From Guptibacillus hwajinpoensis (GTDB lineage: Bacteria; Bacillota; Bacilli; Bacillales; Guptibacillaceae): 64,000 nucleotides of DNA. A program made the position numbers and the translations under genes. Each line of letters starts with the position of its first letter. Position 1 is the stretch's first letter. The stretch is taken from contig NZ_LELK01000006.1 of NCBI RefSeq assembly GCF_001039475.1, positions 20,063 through 84,062 of the forward strand. Reading direction: 5' to 3'. The notes below the pieces were generated by a model. It did not search any database. It worked only from the letters and a program-made list of their open reading frames with translations, and had not been told where the DNA came from. This document shows, one piece after another, positions 31,439 to 40,561 of the stretch.

Positions 31439-33847
31439 TTAGTAAAGTTTTATCCTTTTTAGCCTAAGTGAATTTGTCACAACAGAAACAGAGCTAAACG
31501 CCATAGCCGCACCAGCTACCCACGGAGCTAGTAGACCGATTGCTGCGATTGGAATCCCAATTGAATTATAGAACAATGCCCAGAATAAATTCTGACGAAT
31601 ATTCCGCATCGTTTTGCGGCTTAACTGGATTGCTTTTGGAATGTGTTCAAGATCTCCTCCTACAAGCGTAACGTCTGCTGTCTCAATCGCTACATCTGTA
31701 CCAGTACCGATCGCCATTCCAATATCCGCTGTAGCCAGTGCCGGTGCGTCATTAATACCATCTCCGACCATGGCGACCCGCTTTCCTTGTTTCTGTAATT
31801 CTTTCACTTTATTTGCTTTTTCCTCTGGAAGAACTTCAGCAAACACACCACTAAGCTCAACCTCGCTTGCAATGGCTTCAGCCGTTCTTTTGTTATCGCC
31901 TGTAATCATATATACATCTATCCCAAGCGACTTTAATTCGTTAATAGCGTTTTTAGACGTCTCTTTAACCGTATCTGCTACAGCAATGATCCCTTGCACT
32001 TCACCATCGAAGGCAATAAACATTGCTGTCTTACCATTTGTTTCGTATTGAACCATTTGATCCTCATGCATTGAAAAGCCAAGCTGTTCCCGCTCCATTA
32101 GCTTTCTTGTACCAACAAAGATCTGCTTTCCGTTAACATTAGCTACAATACCATGTCCTGGTATTGCTTCAAATTGTTCAGCTTCTTTCACCTCTACTTC
32201 TCGTTCGACTCCGTATTGAACGATGGAACGAGCAAGAGGATGTTCAGAAGCTTTTTCTGCTGCTATCAAGTTCTCTAATACATCTTTTTCGTCAAGCTGA
32301 AACGCATGAAAATCCGTAACCTCAGGCTTACCCTTTGTAATCGTTCCCGTTTTGTCTAGGAGAATGGCATCAATTTGATGAGTACTTTCTAAGAACTCCC
32401 CACCTTTAAAAAGAATACCATGTTCAGCACCTTTCCCTGTACCAACCATGATCGACGTAGGTGTTGCAAGACCAAGTGCACATGGGCAAGCAATAACTAA
32501 GACGGCGATAGCTGCCTCTAGCGCCTGAGGAAGGTAATAAGGATCAACGACGAAATACCAGACTAGAAACGTTACGCCCGCTATACCAACTACAATCGGT
32601 ACAAAAATACCTGAAATAACATCTGCCATCCTTTGAATAGGCGCTTTTGATCCTTGCGCCTCCTCAACGATTTTAATGATTCCAGCAAGCGCTGTGTCTT
32701 TTCCAACTTTCTCTGCTTTCATTGTTAAAGTTCCGTTCTCATTCAGCGTAGAACCTATAACTACTGCGCCTACGCTTTTTTCGATCGGAATGGATTCCCC
32801 TGTAATCATTGACTCATCGACTGATGAAGCTCCTCTTTCAACAATGCCATCGACAGGAATCCTCTCGCCTGGTCGCACAACAATTACATCGCCAACTTGA
32901 ACCTGATCAATCGGAACTTTTACCTCTTTACCACCTCTAATAACACTCGCTTCTTTTGCCTGTAAACTTAGAAGCTTAGTGATCGCCTGTGTCGTTCTGC
33001 CTTTCGCAAGGTCTTCAAACAACTTTCCTACTAGAATAAGCGTGATGAGAATCGCACTTGTTTCGAAATATAGAGATGGATTATAAGTAGGAGAAAGATA
33101 TCCTCTAATTCCTTCTACCACACTATAGAAATAAGCTGCTGATGTACCGAGTGCGACTAGAACATCCATATTCGCACTTTTATTCGCCAGTGCTCGATAC
33201 GCGCCCGAGTAAAATGAAGCTCCAATATAAAATTGAACTGGTGTAGCTAAGAGAAATTGGAACCATGGTGTCATGAGTAATCCTGGCACAGGAAGAGCTG
33301 TTTCAAAAGGAAGATGCGCAAGCATCGTGTAGAGCAATGGCAATGAAAGAATGGCTGACATAAGTAAGCGCAGCTTCTTCTTTTTAATTTCTTCTTCCTT
33401 ATGCGACTTTTGCTCCTCTCGATCCTTTTTAACTTCAGCTTCATATCCTAACTTCTTAACTTTTTGCAAAATCTCATCTAGCGTAATGGCACCAGACATG
33501 TATTCCACTACACCTGACTCAGTTGTTAGATTAATAAAAGCTGTGTCGACACCTTTCGTCCGGTTTAAGACTTTCTCAATTCTCGTTGAACAAGCGGCAC
33601 AAGTCATTCCGTAAATATCAAGTTCTACTTTCTCTTTAGGAACACCATACCCCAGCTTTTCAATTTTGCCTACAATGTCTTCTGCCTTAACCTTCTCTTC
33701 ATCGAACGTAATGCTCGCCTTTTCCATTGTAAGGTTGACGTTAGCCTCTACTCCATCCATTTTGTTTAACACTTTCTCAATTCTTGATGAACACGATGCA
33801 CATGTCATACCTGTCACATCAAGAGATAATTGCTTCTTTGCCTCCAA
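31439..33847 (-). CDS. copA: Copper-exporting P1B-type ATPase CopA
   Basis: The 802-aa Cu(I) exporter has two N-terminal HMA domains, GMTCASC (about 13-19) and GMTCAAC (about 81-87). Eight membrane helices carry the CPC metal site [15 protein letters not shown] (about 455), phosphorylation site DKTGTITKG (about 500), HP motif EHPLARSI, and [16 protein letters not shown]. The helix 7/8 residues [10 protein letters not shown] and [13 protein letters not shown] fit the Cu+ subgroup. Start: the TTG at 33847 has AAGGTGAG at good spacing; a GTG three codons earlier is possible. Translated between csoR (14 bp) and copZ. Confidence 0.95.
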   Translation of the reverse strand: MEAKKQLSLDVTGMTCASCSSRIEKVLNKMDGVEANVNLTMEKASITFDEEKVKAEDIVGKIEKLGYGVPKEKVELDIYGMTCAACSTRIEKVLNRTKGVDTAFINLTTESGVVEYMSGAITLDEILQKVKKLGYEAEVKKDREEQKSHKEEEIKKKKLRLLMSAILSLPLLYTMLAHLPFETALPVPGLLMTPWFQFLLATPVQFYIGASFYSGAYRALANKSANMDVLVALGTSAAYFYSVVEGIRGYLSPTYNPSLYFETSAILITLILVGKLFEDLAKGRTTQAITKLLSLQAKEASVIRGGKEVKVPIDQVQVGDVIVVRPGERIPVDGIVERGASSVDESMITGESIPIEKSVGAVVIGSTLNENGTLTMKAEKVGKDTALAGIIKIVEEAQGSKAPIQRMADVISGIFVPIVVGIAGVTFLVWYFVVDPYYLPQALEAAIAVLVIACPCALGLATPTSIMVGTGKGAEHGILFKGGEFLESTHQIDAILLDKTGTITKGKPEVTDFHAFQLDEKDVLENLIAAEKASEHPLARSIVQYGVEREVEVKEAEQFEAIPGHGIVANVNGKQIFVGTRKLMEREQLGFSMHEDQMVQYETNGKTAMFIAFDGEVQGIIAVADTVKETSKNAINELKSLGIDVYMITGDNKRTAEAIASEVELSGVFAEVLPEEKANKVKELQKQGKRVAMVGDGINDAPALATADIGMAIGTGTDVAIETADVTLVGGDLEHIPKAIQLSRKTMRNIRQNLFWALFYNSIGIPIAAIGLLAPWVAGAAMAFSSVSVVTNSLRLKRIKLY

Positions 33848-33860
33848 AGATCTCACCTTC

Positions 33861-34181
33861 TTATTTAGAGAATTGTTGGATGACCTTCATAAGTTCCTCT
33901 ATATGATGGTCTCCATCACCATCTTTAATTGAACTTGAAACACATGTCTTCGTATGTCTTTCTAGGAGTGTATAACCCACCTTTTTTAAGGCCGCTTGAA
34001 TAGCAGAAAGTTGAATAAGAATATCAACACAATAACGATCATCGCTGACCATCTTTTGAATCCCTCGTATTTGACCTTCAATTCGTTTTAAACGGTTTTG
34101 AAGTTGCTGTTTCTCTTCTTCTGTTCTCGGCTCAGAGGGACGTTTTTCTGGTTGTAATGACATGTTCAATTCATCTTTCAT
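33861..34181 (-). CDS. csoR: Copper-sensing repressor CsoR
   Basis: The 106-aa all-helical repressor releases DNA on binding Cu(I). The fingerprint is [28 protein letters not shown] (Cys at about 47), with the His and second Cys in [10 protein letters not shown] (about 72-81), completing the C-H-C copper site. Start: ATG at 34181 with AAGGAG eight to nine bases upstream; an ATG three codons earlier is too close to that site. It leads the csoR-copA-copZ operon and probably controls it through the site at 34215-34235. Confidence 0.94.
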   Translation of the reverse strand: MKDELNMSLQPEKRPSEPRTEEEKQQLQNRLKRIEGQIRGIQKMVSDDRYCVDILIQLSAIQAALKKVGYTLLERHTKTCVSSSIKDGDGDHHIEELMKVIQQFSK

Positions 34182-34211
34182 ACCAATCATCTCCTTCTCA
34201 TTGAGTCACCT

Positions 34212-34240
34212 TTAATATACCCCCATAAGGTATATGAGTC
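34212..34240 (-). promoter_or_regulatory. Promoter and CsoR operator of csoR-copA-copZ
   Basis: On the minus strand -35 TTGACT and -10 TATATT are separated by 17 bp. Between them lies an inverted repeat with arms ATATACC and GGTATAT enclosing a G5 run, the layout of CsoR operators. Confidence 0.8.
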
Positions 34241-34263
34241 AACAAAAGGACTCCGACAAAACA

Positions 34264-34306
34264 AAAACAGTCCGAATATCCCATAAGGATTGACCGGACT
34301 GTTTCT
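34264..34306 (-). terminator. Hairpin downstream of the amidinotransferase-like gene
   Basis: AACAGTCCG and CGGACTGTT arms enclose a loop of about 20 nt; T-rich on the minus strand. Confidence 0.55.
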
Positions 34307-34330
34307 AGTGAACATTAAGGTTATATTCTC

Positions 34331-35275
34331 CTACTGTATTCGCTCCAGTGGTAGTGTCATACACCGAATTCCACCACCCCCGTTTTCTAATTCATCCACA
34401 TCTACTTCCACCAACTTTTTATGCTTTAACTTCGGATGTTCTTTAAAAATACTTTTATTTGCTTTCGTACTAATGAGCAGTGTTTCTGGATCAATATTCA
34501 AGAAATTAATATCGGCAACGGTGTGCGTAATGTGAGATGTCCACTCCACATCGAAACCGTGTCGCTTTAAGAAGTCACCGGCCATTTGATAATGAAATGT
34601 TTTTTCTGTTCGCACTTGTACAGGAAGATAACTTATATAGCTTTTCCCAAGAAACAAGTCCTTTCCTACCACATTACAATTCATATCAAGGTGCATCGTA
34701 TCTGGACGACGAGGCAAATCGATAATGCCAATTTCAGAGAAACCCGCTTTAAATAGGTCACCCTGTAACGCTTCAATACTTTCGATGCTTGTCCGAATAC
34801 CTGCATTGATGAATATCGCGTTTTTATTCAATACCATCACATCACCATACTCTAACGCTTTTAACTTATTATTAGCACGAATATGGAAGGTTTCTTCATT
34901 AAACCACTGTTGAAATAATCGATGAGATTGAAAATATTCTGGTCGTCTCATGGATGTACCAGCCGCACCTGGTAGCATCGTCTCACCAAACACACAGGCG
35001 AGGTCACGAACGAAAATCCGATTAATTAATTGCTCATTAAATTTCAAATCCTCTTGAGACAAATGGACAGAGTAATCAATGACTGTAACTCCCGCTTCCT
35101 CCATTGCTCTAACCATATCTTCATGATTACGACGAGCCTTCTTTTGTTTTACCGCTTTTTCCCACTGCAAGTCTGTCGCCGTTTGTTGGTCAGGAACGTC
35201 AAGCAAAGACGGGGAACAAACCACAACCGTTTTTAATTCATCAGATTCGTTCCAACAGCTCGGATGGATATTCAT
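34331..35275 (-). CDS. Dimethylarginine dimethylaminohydrolase / amidinotransferase-family protein
   Basis: The 314-aa protein is a pentein-fold guanidine-modifying enzyme. FVRDLACVFGETML (about 88-101), the His in TMHLDMNCNVV (about 194-204) and the C-terminal nucleophile Cys in NGGGGIRCMTLPLERI (about 297-312) form the usual Asp/Glu-His-Cys set. DDAH, arginine deiminase and glycine amidinotransferase share this; the exact substrate is open. Start: ATG at 35275 behind GGAG. It is divergent from an amino acid permease, which may carry a related substrate. Confidence 0.85.
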   Translation of the reverse strand: MNIHPSCWNESDELKTVVVCSPSLLDVPDQQTATDLQWEKAVKQKKARRNHEDMVRAMEEAGVTVIDYSVHLSQEDLKFNEQLINRIFVRDLACVFGETMLPGAAGTSMRRPEYFQSHRLFQQWFNEETFHIRANNKLKALEYGDVMVLNKNAIFINAGIRTSIESIEALQGDLFKAGFSEIGIIDLPRRPDTMHLDMNCNVVGKDLFLGKSYISYLPVQVRTEKTFHYQMAGDFLKRHGFDVEWTSHITHTVADINFLNIDPETLLISTKANKSIFKEHPKLKHKKLVEVDVDELENGGGGIRCMTLPLERIQ

Positions 35276-35402
35276 CACTCATAACTCCTTTACAATGTGA
35301 TCTCTCCTTACTGTTTCCTTTGTAGCCTAAAATGATTCTTCGCTATTAAAGCACATAAACAATGTATGAACTTCTCAAACTAAACAAAAGGGAGAGATCG
35401 CT

Positions 35403-36710
35403 ATGACTTGTAAACCTCCAAAAGACAATAAATTATCCTGGTGGCAAATGTCATTCATTGGTGTTGGATGCATTATTGGAACTGGGTACTTTCTTGGTTC
35501 GAGTATCGCTATTCAAAAAGCTGGTTTCGCTGTACTGATTGCCTATTTAGCTGCAGCAACTGGCACATGGTTTGTATATGAAGCTCTAGCTAACTTAACC
35601 GCTCATCACCCCGAAAAAGGATCTTTCCGAACATACGCTAAACAAGCTTTCGGAAATTGGGCAGGTTTTAGCAATGGTTGGATCTACTGGTCCTCTGAGA
35701 TGCTAATCATGGGTAGTCAGTTAACAGCACTAGCTATATTTGTACAGTTCTGGTTTCCAAAGCTCCCGATATGGATTTCAGCAGCCTTTTTTGCTGCACT
35801 TGGGCTATTAATTATTCTAATCGGCGTAAAACTCGTTGAGCGAATGGAAAACTTGTTTGGAATGATGAAAGTAGCAGCTATTATTATGTTCATACTCATA
35901 GCGGGAGCTGCGTTATTTGGTTGGATTGATCCAACCAAGGCCCCATCCTCCACATCATCGTCTCTAACGTTCTTTCCTAATGGCGGGATCGGGCTTTGGG
36001 TTGCGCTTCTTTATGCGTTCTATGCTTTTGGTGGCGTGGAAGTAATGGGGCTGATGGCACAGGAATTAAAAGATCCAAAGGACGCACCGAAGTCTGGGAA
36101 AATCATGCTAGTAATCCTAACTGTGCTTTATCTTTTATCGTTCTTTCTCGTTCTAAAGCTTGTAAAAGCTACAAAAATTGATCCAAACGAAAGTCCTTTT
36201 TTAACGGCTTTAACTCAATACGATATTCCATGGATTCCCCATGTATTCAATTCCATCTTAATAATCGCTGGGTTTTCCACAATGGTTGCCTCTCTTTATG
36301 CCGTTACAACGATGTTAGTAACACTAGCAGATGAAGGAGATGCGCCACACGTTTTCGCACAAAAAAGCAGAAAGGTTCCCCTACCTGCTTTTATCATGAC
36401 TTCTTCTGTTGTTGTACTCTCTATCGGGATTGCACTATTGCTTCCTGAGAAGATATTTGAGTATACTACAACAGCAGCTGGACTCATGCTGTTATACAAT
36501 TGGATTTTCATCCTTTTGTCATATCGTAAATTAATGGCAAGTTCTTCACTAGATCACATGAAAATTATAACAGCATTCATCCTCATTTTATTCGCTATCA
36601 GCGGAACCCTATTTGATAAAGTTAGTCGGCCTGGTTTTTTTGTCAGTATTGGGCTTATTACTTTAATTGCTTGTGCAACGTATATCAAGCTTAAAAGAAA
36701 GTCAGCTTAA
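35403..36710 (+). CDS. APC-family amino acid permease
   Basis: The 435-aa transporter has about twelve helices. The helix 1 motif SFIGVGCIIGTGYFLGSS (about 17-34, GxGxIIGTG) is the substrate-binding glycine loop of amino acid/polyamine/organocation permeases; YAFYAFGGVEVMGLMAQELKDPKDAPKS (about 206-233) is the helix 6 to loop 7 region. The amino acid is unknown. Start: ATG at 35403 behind AAAGGGAGAG. It overlaps the convergent gene at 36707 by four bases. Confidence 0.88.
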   Translation: MTCKPPKDNKLSWWQMSFIGVGCIIGTGYFLGSSIAIQKAGFAVLIAYLAAATGTWFVYEALANLTAHHPEKGSFRTYAKQAFGNWAGFSNGWIYWSSEMLIMGSQLTALAIFVQFWFPKLPIWISAAFFAALGLLIILIGVKLVERMENLFGMMKVAAIIMFILIAGAALFGWIDPTKAPSSTSSSLTFFPNGGIGLWVALLYAFYAFGGVEVMGLMAQELKDPKDAPKSGKIMLVILTVLYLLSFFLVLKLVKATKIDPNESPFLTALTQYDIPWIPHVFNSILIIAGFSTMVASLYAVTTMLVTLADEGDAPHVFAQKSRKVPLPAFIMTSSVVVLSIGIALLLPEKIFEYTTTAAGLMLLYNWIFILLSYRKLMASSSLDHMKIITAFILILFAISGTLFDKVSRPGFFVSIGLITLIACATYIKLKRKSA

Positions 36711-37465
36711 GGTTGGAGCTTTTTAAACTTATTCATCATAGCTGTAAAAGGACATTTGGAAAGTGAGGAGTCATTATCATGCAAAAAGTACTGCTCCCAT
36801 TCATAATTGTCTTGTTGACCGTACCACTTAAGTGCCGGGTGTGGGTCAACACCGTCGTATGCGACGAGACGTTTTCTGATGGCACGCTTCAACTTTTGGC
36901 CAAATGTTGTTGACGCATTAATCTCATCGAAAACCCATCTCGGTTGAAAAGCGATAAGGAATGTTGGAAACTGTCTGCTTTTACGAATAACATGAGCAGG
37001 AGTCGCACAAAAAGCAAAATAAGGTTCCCCATCAAAGCAGAACTCCCACTCATGGTGATGTGGTTCTTTCGGTATATGCTCAGGCCACTCTTGTTCATCC
37101 AATTTGTGAACTTGATTTAAAATCGTCCAGAACTGATTCTGGTACTCATCGATCGTCGCTTCTTCTTTAACCATCTCCCTGGAATCGAAAAAAACAACCA
37201 GCGAAGCATACTTCCCTGTATCACGTGATACTTTCCCATATTGTTTAAGCAGCTTCGCTAATTGTTTATGTGAACCTTGATCAGTTGGACTACCCGCGTA
37301 TCCAAAGCGTAAAGTGTCACTTATAAACCCCTGCATCCCTGGTATACAAGGATATGGATTCTCCTCATCACCCATCATGTTTACAAAATCCTTATACGTA
37401 GATCTTTGCCAATCCTCAAGACAATCTCCATGTTGTTCAAACCAGCTTTTTGTAAATAAATCCAT
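36707..37465 (-). CDS. YqcI/YcgG-family protein
   Basis: The 252-aa soluble protein is of a family without known function. YPCIPGMQGFISDTLRFGY (about 38-56), FDSREM, WEFCFDGEPYFAFCATPAHVIRKSR (about 141-165) and PHPALKWYGQQDNYEWEQYFL (about 210-230) are family signatures. Start: ATG at 37465 behind AAGGAGGGA. It converges on the permease gene, overlapping at the stop codons without a visible terminator. Confidence 0.85.
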   Translation of the reverse strand: MDLFTKSWFEQHGDCLEDWQRSTYKDFVNMMGDEENPYPCIPGMQGFISDTLRFGYAGSPTDQGSHKQLAKLLKQYGKVSRDTGKYASLVVFFDSREMVKEEATIDEYQNQFWTILNQVHKLDEQEWPEHIPKEPHHHEWEFCFDGEPYFAFCATPAHVIRKSRQFPTFLIAFQPRWVFDEINASTTFGQKLKRAIRKRLVAYDGVDPHPALKWYGQQDNYEWEQYFLHDNDSSLSKCPFTAMMNKFKKLQP

Positions 37466-37528
37466 ACATGGTCCCTCCTTAAAGCTACACGCGTTATCCT
37501 ATTAGGAGGGACAACAATAGGTGTCTGT

Positions 37529-38158
37529 CTATCCAATTAACAAACGAATTGCTTCACGACCAAAGTACACCCCAAACCCAATTAAGATCACACCAGAAAG
37601 AATCGAAATCCTACTGAGAACTTTAGGGCTCATCCACTTTCTAGCACCTGTTGCTACTCCAGCCATCGTAAGATCCCAAACAGTAATTCCAATAAAGATG
37701 CCTAAACTATATACAAATAGCTGAGAGGTCCCATAAGAAGTCGACGTTTTAGCTAGAATCGAACCATAAATCCCAAGCCAAAAAAGAATATTGAGTGGGT
37801 TTGAAATAGCCATTAAAAAGCCGGTCCGAAATGATTTACGATTTGTTTCTTTCCGTTCCCCCTTCCGTACTTCTACCAATGATGCAGCATTTTTAATACT
37901 TTCAATACCGGTATACGTAAGAACAAAACACCCAAACAACCATAAAAAACTCCTCATAAATGCTGTATCGATAACGTGTGAAATTCCAAAGTAAATCATC
38001 AACATAAATATGCCATCAGCTACCATAGCTCCAAATCCGACCAACCAGGCATTCATAAATCCAAATCGAATTCCTCGGTCTAGCTGCGCAGCGTTAATCG
38101 GTCCCATCGGTGCTGACAAAGACAAACCCAATAATATGTAACTAAAAAAGATGCTCAT
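37529..38158 (-). CDS. LysE-family amino acid exporter
   Basis: The 209-aa protein has six helices. The N-terminal LGLSLSAPMGPINAAQLDRGIRFGFMNAW (about 9-37; PxGP) and ISNPLNILFWLGIYGS (about 119-134) are LysE/RhtB motifs. Its substrate is not predictable. Start: ATG at 38158 behind AAGGTGGA; the longer frame upstream lacks a ribosome site. Confidence 0.88.
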   Translation of the reverse strand: MSIFFSYILLGLSLSAPMGPINAAQLDRGIRFGFMNAWLVGFGAMVADGIFMLMIYFGISHVIDTAFMRSFLWLFGCFVLTYTGIESIKNAASLVEVRKGERKETNRKSFRTGFLMAISNPLNILFWLGIYGSILAKTSTSYGTSQLFVYSLGIFIGITVWDLTMAGVATGARKWMSPKVLSRISILSGVILIGFGVYFGREAIRLLIG

Positions 38159-38240
38159 ATCCGTCCACCTTTCTGGTTCATTCGTAACATTGTATTCGGA
38201 CATGCATCGAAGTATTAATATCGTTACCGTCAATTATAAA

Positions 38241-38267
38241 AAGCTGAACGTTAGAAACGTTCAGCTT
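38241..38267 (-). terminator. Terminator of the coat protein gene
   Basis: The perfect stem AAGCTGAACGTT/AACGTTCAGCTT is followed by TTTTTAT on the minus strand. Confidence 0.8.
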
Positions 38268-38274
38268 GATTCGT

Positions 38275-38901
38275 TTATTGAAGTGTTCCCTGTTGTTGAA
38301 CAGGGATATAGCTTTGAAGCATCGCGTTCATATCCTGTGCACTTAGTTGAGGGACTTGATAATAGCCATGTTTGTTCTGGTAAAGAAAGATTTCATAACT
38401 TTGTTCGATGAAATTTGGTACACTATCTGCTACAACTCGACGTAGAACTGGATTGGTCATCTCAAGAGCTGTCATCGTTAAAAGAGAGGCCAATGATTTG
38501 GTTTGACTCAACATATAGGCCGATAACCCTTTATCAGAAAGCTCACTCACAGATTGATTCGGTTTCTTAGGCATACCGGGTTTTATCCCATACACAACCT
38601 CATTGCTTTGGGTCATTTCATATTTTTGAGTTGGTATCATAGGATCCTGACCAGTTTGAAAACTTTGTACAATCGTATTATACATGGTCGTAACAAATGA
38701 AGATTGCCTTTGTAGCATTTCTTTTAGTTCATCATCCTTCACATGCTGCTCATATAGCTGATAATGGTCAAGCATACTAATGATACCTGCAATAACCTCA
38801 TGAGCATCAAATAGTTCGTGTCCACCATGGTTATGACCTTGAAGTCCATTTGACATCTGATTATTTTGCTGCATTTCATTTACTTGATTGGGTTGCTGCA
38901 T
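38275..38901 (-). CDS. CotF-family spore coat protein
   Basis: The 208-aa protein has a Q/N/H-rich N-terminal tail (about 1-28) and a helical coat-F domain (about 30-190) with the ferritin-like E..H spacing (AHEVIAGIISMLDHYQLYEQHVKDDEL; LASLLTMTALEMTNPVLRRVV) and a C-terminal YQNKHGYYQVPQL. This family is found in spore coats, supporting a sporulating host. Start: ATG at 38901 behind AAGGAGGA. Sporulation promoters could not be called with confidence. Confidence 0.85.
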   Translation of the reverse strand: MQQPNQVNEMQQNNQMSNGLQGHNHGGHELFDAHEVIAGIISMLDHYQLYEQHVKDDELKEMLQRQSSFVTTMYNTIVQSFQTGQDPMIPTQKYEMTQSNEVVYGIKPGMPKKPNQSVSELSDKGLSAYMLSQTKSLASLLTMTALEMTNPVLRRVVADSVPNFIEQSYEIFLYQNKHGYYQVPQLSAQDMNAMLQSYIPVQQQGTLQ

Positions 38902-38981
38902 CTTGAATCCTCCTTAGTTAAAAATGCATTCAGTTTGTAGCATCTCCAGTCATTTACCCTAGAATGTATTGAAAGCACATC

Positions 38982-39014
38982 AAAAACGGCCAGTTCGTTA
39001 GTGAACTGACCGTT
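38982..39014 (-). terminator. Probable original glmS terminator, now detached
   Basis: An AACGG.CAGTTC / GAACTG.CCGTT hairpin is followed on the minus strand by TTTTTG. No gene now ends just before it: the next minus-strand DNA upstream is a MITE-like repeat and then the 15-kb transposon, beyond which glmS ends. Confidence 0.65.
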
Positions 39015-39022
39015 ATTATTAT

Positions 39023-39233
39023 TGGCTATTTTCGTAGCCATGTTTTTGGAAGAATTTTAAAGATCCATACATAGCTAATTGAAGCGGAAGGTGCTCGACT
39101 CCTGCGGGACTAGCCGGACAGGTGAGACCCCACAGGCGCAATGTTTTTGTGCGCCGAGGAGGCTCACCGCCCGCCCCGAGCACCTGGAGCGGAAATTGAC
39201 CACTAATTTAATAGCAACACTCTTTAAGAAAAG
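39023..39233. repeat. MITE-like dispersed repeat, copy 5, cut at its end by the transposon
   Basis: It begins GGCTATTTTCGTAGCCATGTT and has the core in the orientation of copy 3 (ACTCCTGCGGGACTAGCCGG...GAGGAGGCTCACCGCCCGCC). The right end runs CAACACTCTTTAAGAAAAG and then meets the transposon TGT. The missing end resumes beyond the transposon as AAAAG-AACC (54233-54241), against GAAAAGAGCC in other copies. Confidence 0.75.
39229..39233. repeat. Target-site duplication AAAAG, left copy
   Basis: It is immediately outside the TGT terminus and identical to 54233-54237. Confidence 0.9.
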
Positions 39234-39362
39234 TGTAAAGTAAAAAAAAAGTCGGGTACTGTAAAATACAGCAACCCGCTATTTTGCGTTTCAATATAAC
39301 TTTTTCAATAATTAAAGTTGGGAACCAGAAGTTCTTTTACAGTTAAATAAAGTCGGGTACTA
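39234..39362. other. Left end of the transposon with three spaced TnsB-type sites
   Basis: Sites AAAGTCGGGTACTG (39248), AAAGTTGGGAACCA (39314) and AAAGTCGGGTACTA (39349) all point the same way. Three dispersed sites are the arrangement of the Tn7 left end. Confidence 0.85.
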
Positions 39363-39380
39363 CAGGCGTAAAAATAAATA

Positions 39381-40106
39381 TCAAGCAATTCTTAAGATAC
39401 GAGTCATATCAAGTCCTTCATATAAATCATGAATAAAGTCTCCATCTAAGGTTGCGAAAAAGTCAAAACTATTCTGCTTAGTTATTGCTAAGTGTAGTGC
39501 ATCAGTAATTTCTAGTTGGAAATCTTTCATATATTGATGGGCAAAGAAATAAGACTCTTTATCTGAGGACAAATGAGATACATCAATCCCAAAATCATTA
39601 TGCAATGAATTAAGGAATATTTCGAAAGTGTTTTGGGCTGAACTATAATAATGGCTCAACTTTTGGCGGTCGATAAAGGATCGCTTATAGTTTTTTATAA
39701 CTTCGCCAATATTAATATTAGTTCTTCTTCCATTATATAAACGCTCTAACTCCTGATGCTCAACTAAACTCATCAAATTACGGGCAGTTTGTAAATCACC
39801 TATAAAATCATCTTCCTCTTTTTTTAATACTTCATTCTTCCTTAATTTACGATAGGTAAGATTAATAACTTTGTAAATATCGTTCACAAAGAGTTTATGT
39901 ACTACTTCGCTTATGACATGGTTACTAATTCCTAAAGTGCCAATACCATCTTCGCCCCACTTTTCTAGAGCCTCAGCAACTTTATCACCATTGACGTCTC
40001 TTCCATCTAAAAAAGCTAAAAGAATGCAAGCATCAACATAGATAGACTTCTGATGAAAATTATCGTTTTTAATATCACTAAAAAAGTCGACGAAATTCTT
40101 CATCAT
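39381..40106 (-). CDS. PIN-domain nuclease (toxin-like)
   Basis: The 241-aa protein has PIN-domain acidic residues: Asp in SIYVDACILLAFL (about 25), Glu in HVISEVVHKL (about 67), Asp in EITDALHLAITK (about 205) and Asp in FFATLDGDF (about 224). PIN enzymes are metal-dependent RNases, often toxins. It is longer than VapC (about 130 aa) because of a helical insertion between the second and third acidic residues. It starts with ATG at 40106, overlapping the preceding small gene by four bases (ATGA). It ends 20 bp inside the left-end TnsB sites. Confidence 0.8.
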   Translation of the reverse strand: MMKNFVDFFSDIKNDNFHQKSIYVDACILLAFLDGRDVNGDKVAEALEKWGEDGIGTLGISNHVISEVVHKLFVNDIYKVINLTYRKLRKNEVLKKEEDDFIGDLQTARNLMSLVEHQELERLYNGRRTNINIGEVIKNYKRSFIDRQKLSHYYSSAQNTFEIFLNSLHNDFGIDVSHLSSDKESYFFAHQYMKDFQLEITDALHLAITKQNSFDFFATLDGDFIHDLYEGLDMTRILRIA

Positions 40107-40324
40107 TTCCCCTTCTTATATAGATCGATAAGAGAATGGTTAGGTAAGGTATCCACTGCGAGTCTTTTTCTTAATTCCATAATGCTTTTAGGTTTCTCTT
40201 TTAGTTTGTGATTGCCACTTGCATTATTAGGTTGTACTTCCGTAAAAGGAGCTGCCGCCATTCGAATCACTCCTATTTCCTTTTTATTACTTTTATTATA
40301 AAGTGCTAAAGACCACTTGTCCAT
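40103..40324 (-). CDS. Small partner of the PIN protein, candidate antitoxin
   Basis: The 73-aa protein is translationally coupled to the PIN gene (ATGA overlap), the usual toxin-antitoxin order. No AbrB, RHH or HTH motif is recognised; the C-terminal half is charged (IMELRKRLAVDTLPNHSLIDLYKKGK), while the N-terminal half is polar. Start: ATG at 40324 with AGGAGG ten bases upstream; an internal Met at about residue 22 is an alternative. The antitoxin role is inferred from position only. Confidence 0.6.
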   Translation of the reverse strand: MDKWSLALYNKSNKKEIGVIRMAAAPFTEVQPNNASGNHKLKEKPKSIMELRKRLAVDTLPNHSLIDLYKKGK

Positions 40325-40561
40325 GCCAAGATAGCCTCCTTATAGATTTATTATTAATTTTTATTACTGTAACTTTGATAACAGAACAACTTTCTAATAT
40401 TAGCATCTTCTCCTTTCACCTAAAGGTCTATACCCCTTTCCTCATCCAGCTATCCACTGATTCACATATTATAATGGTCATTCCAAAAAGGTAATACCTC
40501 CCAAAATCCTCTTGTTGCTCAGGCTTTTTTGGGCTAAAGTTGACTTAAAGGAGGGAATATT
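40325..40561. other. Divergent intergenic region inside the transposon
   Basis: 237 bp, AT-rich, no gene seen. It must hold the promoters of the PIN pair (minus) and the ATPase (plus). No clear operator was found. Confidence 0.5.
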
